Shown here: piece by piece, positions 63,351 to 64,000 of the stretch
Numbering within the stretch: position 1 is the first letter of the stretch
Layout of the letters: every line of letters starts with the position of its first letter
From: Sceloporus undulatus
Taxonomy: Eukaryota > Chordata > Lepidosauria > Squamata > Phrynosomatidae
Assembly (NCBI RefSeq): GCF_019175285.1
Contig: NC_056527.1
Location: forward strand, 20,989,390-21,053,389
Length of the DNA: 64,000 nucleotides
Reading direction: 5' to 3'
Translations under genes and position numbers: made by a program
Notes under the pieces: model-generated
What the model was told of the DNA's origin: nothing
Databases searched by the model: none
Seen by the model: only the letters and a program-made list of their open reading frames with translations

Positions 63351-64000
63351 CATGATGGTTATGTATCATGATGATGATAGCAGCAACAATAATATCACTG
63401 AGAGGAGGCTGCATTATGCTGGCAAAGCCTGCCTGGAACTACACTCACTACTGGGTGAGAGAAAAAGCCAACTTACAAAACCTGTTCCTCATCTAAACTG
63501 CTGGATCGTTTGAAAGGGTGCTTGTGTTGCAAAAGACACTGACTCATGACAGTCACTAGGCAGAGTGTGACACACTGGTGATGTGCATGTGCAGGAGGGG
63601 TTGGGCTAAAATGTAGACCTAAATGACATACCTGAATCACAAGACTGGTTACTTAGGAATATGTTCTACTGATATAAACAGGCCTTATGACCAAGGGGTA
63701 TGTGGAAAGGCTATTAGGCAAGCCAAACCCTGTAGCTCTGTGTAACGAACGGCCAGGCAAGGTGTCTAAATTCACCGCAACAGAAACTATCAAATTACAC
63801 CATTTCTTATTGTGTAATTTTCCCTGAAAATATTGCTAGTAAAGGTTGATATAGACTTAAACAATGAATCAAGCCCAGAAAGAGGTAAATGCTGTGCTCC
63901 AAAGGCATTTGAATTAGACAATCTCTGGATTAAGGAAATGAGACTCTGGTCTTTGGGTTTATTAGTTGACTTTTTATATTTCATGCTTCTACCATTTCAA
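63351..64000. other. Intergenic, no recognised element
   Basis: Unique sequence at the right edge; no supported gene or repeat. Confidence 0.4.

Noticed and set aside
1-64000. CRISPR arrays, operons, riboswitches or other prokaryotic systems
   Set aside because: The sequence is vertebrate nuclear DNA; the regular repeats present are microsatellites and transposons.

Overview
The window is nuclear DNA from a squamate reptile, most likely a lizard. It carries a split vertebrate gene with long introns and GT-AG junctions, set among many interspersed repeats. The repeat mix points to squamates: BovB (RTE) LINE pieces, Sauria-type tRNA-derived SINEs with BovB-like tails, 5S-rRNA-derived SINEs, CR1 LINE 3' ends, a SPIN-like hAT element, and many short palindromic DNA transposons. 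The species cannot be named from the sequence alone. A 25-N gap (10448-10472) and a 10-N gap (60615-60624) show that this is a gap-filled draft assembly.

The clear gene is MAP3K8 (Tpl2/COT), a serine/threonine MAP kinase kinase kinase, on the + strand. Seven coding exons between 39802 and 51671 splice in frame to 457 codons, and a 3' UTR of about 1.9 kb ends near a poly(A) signal at 53593. A CpG-rich segment ending in a strong splice donor at 24209 is a good candidate for its untranslated first exon and promoter. At the left edge (about 1150-1580) a CpG island holds a minus-strand first exon that starts with a mitochondrial-targeting-like peptide and resembles MTPAP (mitochondrial poly(A) polymerase), which as I recall is the neighbour of MAP3K8 in other amniotes. 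The two genes would be divergently transcribed. In this promoter a block of about 97 bp, with NRF1-like, CRE-like and YY1-like motifs and the start codon, is tandemly duplicated.

Layout: 1-1580, MTPAP first exon and promoter; 1.6-10 kb, intergenic repeats with several nested insertions; 10.06-19.5 kb, a hAT element followed by a 4.6-kb segment present twice, which I read as an assembly artefact because the first copy follows an N gap and is full of small losses; 19.5-23.4 kb, intergenic; 23.9-24.2 kb, candidate MAP3K8 promoter and exon 1; 24.2-39.8 kb, first intron packed with CR1, SINE and MITE copies; 39.8-53.6 kb, MAP3K8 coding exons, introns and 3' UTR, with fewer repeats; 53.6-64 kb, intergenic, mostly transposon remains, including a BovB broken up by three DNA transposons and a 254-bp-type MITE damaged by an assembly gap.

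I found no new multi-gene system. The most useful observations are the duplicated MTPAP promoter/start-codon block, the shortened MAP3K8 C-terminus, the collapsed or duplicated haplotype segment with a presence/absence LINE insertion, and several young-looking DNA transposon families with clean target-site duplications.
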